Origin: Brasenia schreberi
Taxonomy: Eukaryota > Streptophyta > Magnoliopsida > Nymphaeales > Cabombaceae
Length of the DNA: 64,000 bases
Reading direction: 5' to 3'
Assembly: GCA_036023115.1 (NCBI GenBank)
Contig: JAYKKT010000041.1
Coordinates: 5,878,501 to 5,942,500, forward strand
The position numbers and the translations under genes are program-made. The notes under the pieces were generated by a model that did not search any database, was not told the origin of the DNA, and worked only from the letters and a program-made list of their open reading frames with translations. Shown one piece after another: positions 61,810-64,000 of the stretch. The number at the start of each line of letters is the position of its first letter. The stretch's first letter is position 1.

Positions 61810-62159
61810 TGTAAACACCCCAAATCTTCTATATTTCAAAAAACTCTCAAAAAAGCTCATTTGAGCCAAAACAACAACCTATTTTAAAATGTGAAAATAA
61901 GTACAGAAGGCGAAAGGAGACCCTAGGCCCAAAGAGGATCCAAGCCCAAAGCTTCAGAAGCCACTCCTTGATAAAAAAAACAAAAGAAAGCAGACCTGTT
62001 TGAAGAAAAAGCCAAAACGATGAAAATCAAGAAAAACGGAGTCTAGAATGGCGAGACGGAGTCCGGACAACAAAGTTGGGGAAAACCCAACACTAGACGG
62101 AGCGCTGATGAAAACAGTGCCCGCACAGATCGTTCACCTCGAGAAGCCAAGAAGGACTG

Positions 62160-62465
62160 TCCAAAGAAATTTTGATTTGGATCTGGACCATAAATATCCA
62201 GATCCAAATCCATGTAATGAATAGTGTTTGGATTTGGCCAATCCAAATAGTGTTTGGGTTGATCCAAATAGTGTTTGGATTTGGATTAGATCCAAATAGT
62301 ATTTGGATTAGATCGGATCTGGACCAAAATATCCAGATTTGTATCCATAAAAATATTGGGTTTGGATCAGATACGGATCTCAAAATATTCGAGATCCAAT
62401 ATCCAGATCCAAATAGTGTTTGGATTTGGGTATGGATCCAAACCCAAACCCAAACCCAAATCTAA
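62160..62465. repeat. Short-period repeats around ATCCAAATAGTGTTTGGATT
   Basis: Repeated self-complementary words (TCCAAATAGTGTTTGGA and AGATCCAAAT/GATCTGGACC), ending in a CCAAAC run at 62440-62460. Peptide frames here (WIWTINIQIQI) are artefacts. Confidence 0.7.
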
Positions 62466-62952
62466 GACCCACCTCAAGTCTCTATAAATAGAGGTGAGGG
62501 GGTCCATGCAAATATTTGGGAGGAGAGAGAGGGAGTGATAGACCTAGCCATGTGGGTCATTGGGTGAGGTGGGTTCAAGCCATGTGGGCTATGTGGGTCT
62601 AGACTAAGGTGCTGCAACCAAGGTGGGCTGGATCAAGTGGCTGCAACCAAGCTTGGACATGGGCTGGACCGACTCCAAGAGGTAAGCCTAACCTAACCTA
62701 GCCATTCTCTCTACACCCCTCTAAACCTAACCCAACCTAGCCTAGGCTCGAACCTACCTAACCCCAACTGGATCTAACCCCAACTGAACCTAACCCTAAC
62801 TAAACCTAGCCCTAACCCAGCCTAGGTTCGACCAAACCTAACCCTAGACTCGAACCGACCTAAATCCAACCAGACCGCGCCCTGCACGTCACCCGAACCC
62901 CCTACTGCGCGCCCCGCTCCCTGTCCGCGCGCCCTGACGCCATCCCCCACCC

Positions 62953-63062
62953 CTCAGCACCCTACCGCCCCTTTAGCGCCAGAACCGCCCTCAGCGCCCT
63001 GTCGCCCCTTTAGCGCCAGAATGCCCCTCAACGCCCTGCCGTCCCTTTAGCGCCAGGCCACC
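62953..63062. repeat. Three tandem 37-bp GC-rich repeats
   Basis: Units start at 62953, 62990 and 63027, each about CTCAGCGCCCTGCCGCCCC followed by TTTAGCGCCAGAA. The surrounding 62880-63120 is strongly GC-rich compared with the rest of the window. Confidence 0.8.
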
Positions 63063-63569
63063 CGACTGCCGCGCCAGTCACCCACCGGCCGCGCCAGCCA
63101 CCCGACTGCTCCCTGCCGACCTGACATGCACCCTGGCCGTGACCTGCACCCTAGGACAAACCCTAAACAGCCCCCGTCTTGGCCGAACCTTAGTTCCCCT
63201 AAGACCCTAACCGTGCCCCATAGAACCTCCCTCAAAGCCACTTAGGATAACCCCTCTTGGCTGCCCAAGGTGAACCGTGAGCCCACGTACAAGCAAGTTG
63301 AATATGGACCAGCTATTTGTAAGTGTCTAAACTTGGTCTATTACATTAATTTGCTTTATATTCAATTAAATTTTGATATGGGGTTGTAGTAAAGGAGGTC
63401 TCCCCCCGATTGTAATAACGTGGTTTGACACACCCACACACACGTGCACTTGAGCCTTTCTGCTCTTAGTCGCACACTTTTGCATACACACACGGGCCTA
63501 ACCAGCCCTTAAGATATAGTTGTATTTATATATTTTAAGTCGCAGGGGTTTTTAATTAAGTCGTGTGTG

Positions 63570-63840
63570 TTGTCTTTACATTCTCCACACGCACACACAT
63601 TGAGCTTTTGCTCTTACTCCCAAGACCTTAGTCAAGGCCTATTGCAGTTATATTTGGGTTTCATTTATGTCGTGTGCGTAGTACTTCAATTCTACACTCA
63701 CACACATTGAGCTTTCGCTCTTACTCCCAAGACCTTAGTTAAGGCCATACTGCAATTTATATTTGGGTTTCATTTCATGTCGTGTGTGTAGTACTTCAAT
63801 TCTCGCACACACCCACACTGAGCCTTCGCTCTTATTTGCA
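63570..63840. repeat. Tandem repeats of about 110 bp, two to three copies
   Basis: Each unit has CACACACATTGAGC, then CTTACTCCCAAGACCTTAG, ATATTTGGGTTTCATTT and CGTGTGCGTAGTACTTCAAT. Starts are near 63590, 63700 and 63812 (last partial). Confidence 0.75.
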
Positions 63841-63892
63841 AGACCCAAGTAAGGGCCCATATATATATTATATACGTACTTCCCTTTTGCAA

Positions 63893-63975
63893 TTTCCCTT
63901 CGGCAATTTACATTACAAGTCATTTCCCTTCGGCAATTTCCATTACAAGTCATTTCCCTTCTGCATTGTCTTTCA
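63893..63975. repeat. Tandem 31-bp repeats
   Basis: CATTTCCCTTCGGCAATTTC plus CATTACAAGT, about two and a half units near the window end. Confidence 0.75.
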
Positions 63976-64000
63976 ATTCGGGTTTTCCCTTTTGAGTTGC

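Larger units (their letters stand above)
61810..64000 (+). repeat. Tat-type LTR, start only, runs off the window
   Basis: Starts TGTAAACACCCC, the start shared with the LTRs of copies A, B and the solo LTR, on the plus strand. It has a TATA box in CTCTATAAATAGAGG (62481-62495), followed at 63385-63420 by the CTCCCCCCGATTGTAATAA-type segment also seen in copy B (TCTCCCCCAAGTTGTAATAA). With no polypurine tract before it, it is a 5' LTR or a solo LTR. At least 2191 bp. Confidence 0.65.

Noticed and set aside
62172..62465. 97-codon open frame rich in Trp, Ile and Gln
   Set aside because: Produced by short repeats in the LTR; both strands give similar artefacts.
62680..62870. Interstitial telomere array (CCTAAC/CCCTAA words)
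   Set aside because: The words are scattered and irregular, mixed with CCTAGCC and CCAACT; not a (CCCTAAA)n array.

Overview
This is plant nuclear DNA, almost certainly from a flowering plant. It is AT-rich, has intron-split or single-exon organelle-targeted genes (PPR, mTERF), and is dominated by nested Ty3, Ty1/copia, RTE-type LINE, hAT and MULE-like elements typical of large plant genomes. The species cannot be named from the sequence alone. I found no bacterial operons, CRISPR arrays, rRNA or tRNA genes.

Gene content is thin. (1) 12.6-13.6 kb, minus strand: the first exon of an EMB1006-like chloroplast PPR protein. It is shifted by one base at a 13-C run and is followed at lower coordinates by at least 12.6 kb of intron or transposon sequence. 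(2) 39.2-40.1 kb, plus strand: three exon-like blocks of a phosphoglucan water dikinase (PWD/GWD3) gene, clearly incomplete. (3) 52.7-53.9 kb, plus strand: an intact single-exon mTERF-family gene, the only undamaged gene here.

Mobile DNA, left to right. 1-6.26 kb: 5' LTR and internal part of a Ty3 element of the dual-RNase-H (Tat-like) group, on the minus strand, inserted in a decayed hAT transposase (6.26-11.55 kb). That hAT is also split by an RTE-type LINE (8.20-11.42 kb) with a 10-bp target duplication. 18.63-30.00 kb: a minus-strand copia element with 5-bp duplication ATAAT, split in its RNase H region by a plus-strand copia element (19.49-24.83 kb, duplication GTTAT). 32.72-35.60 kb: a solo Tat-type LTR. 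36.2-37.7 kb: a copia LTR relic and two LINE 3' fragments. 41.6-42.0 kb: a LINE copy whose 5' end is joined directly to its 3' end. 42.0-51.0 kb: a second Tat-like element, plus strand. 55.4-60.6 kb: an OTU-protease remnant facing a plant-mobile-domain (PMD) remnant that is split by another LINE. 61.81 kb to the window end: a fourth Tat-type LTR.

The most informative observations are these. The two Tat-like elements share the same deletion of the reverse-transcriptase core, so they look like members of a non-autonomous family moved in trans. The RTE LINE carries a pair of conserved hairpins in its 5' region. The copia 5' LTR at 29.6 kb lost its TATA segment by a deletion between 5-bp repeats. 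A near-perfect 100-nt inverted repeat lies at 15.1-15.3 kb. The PPR frame is broken at a homopolymer.
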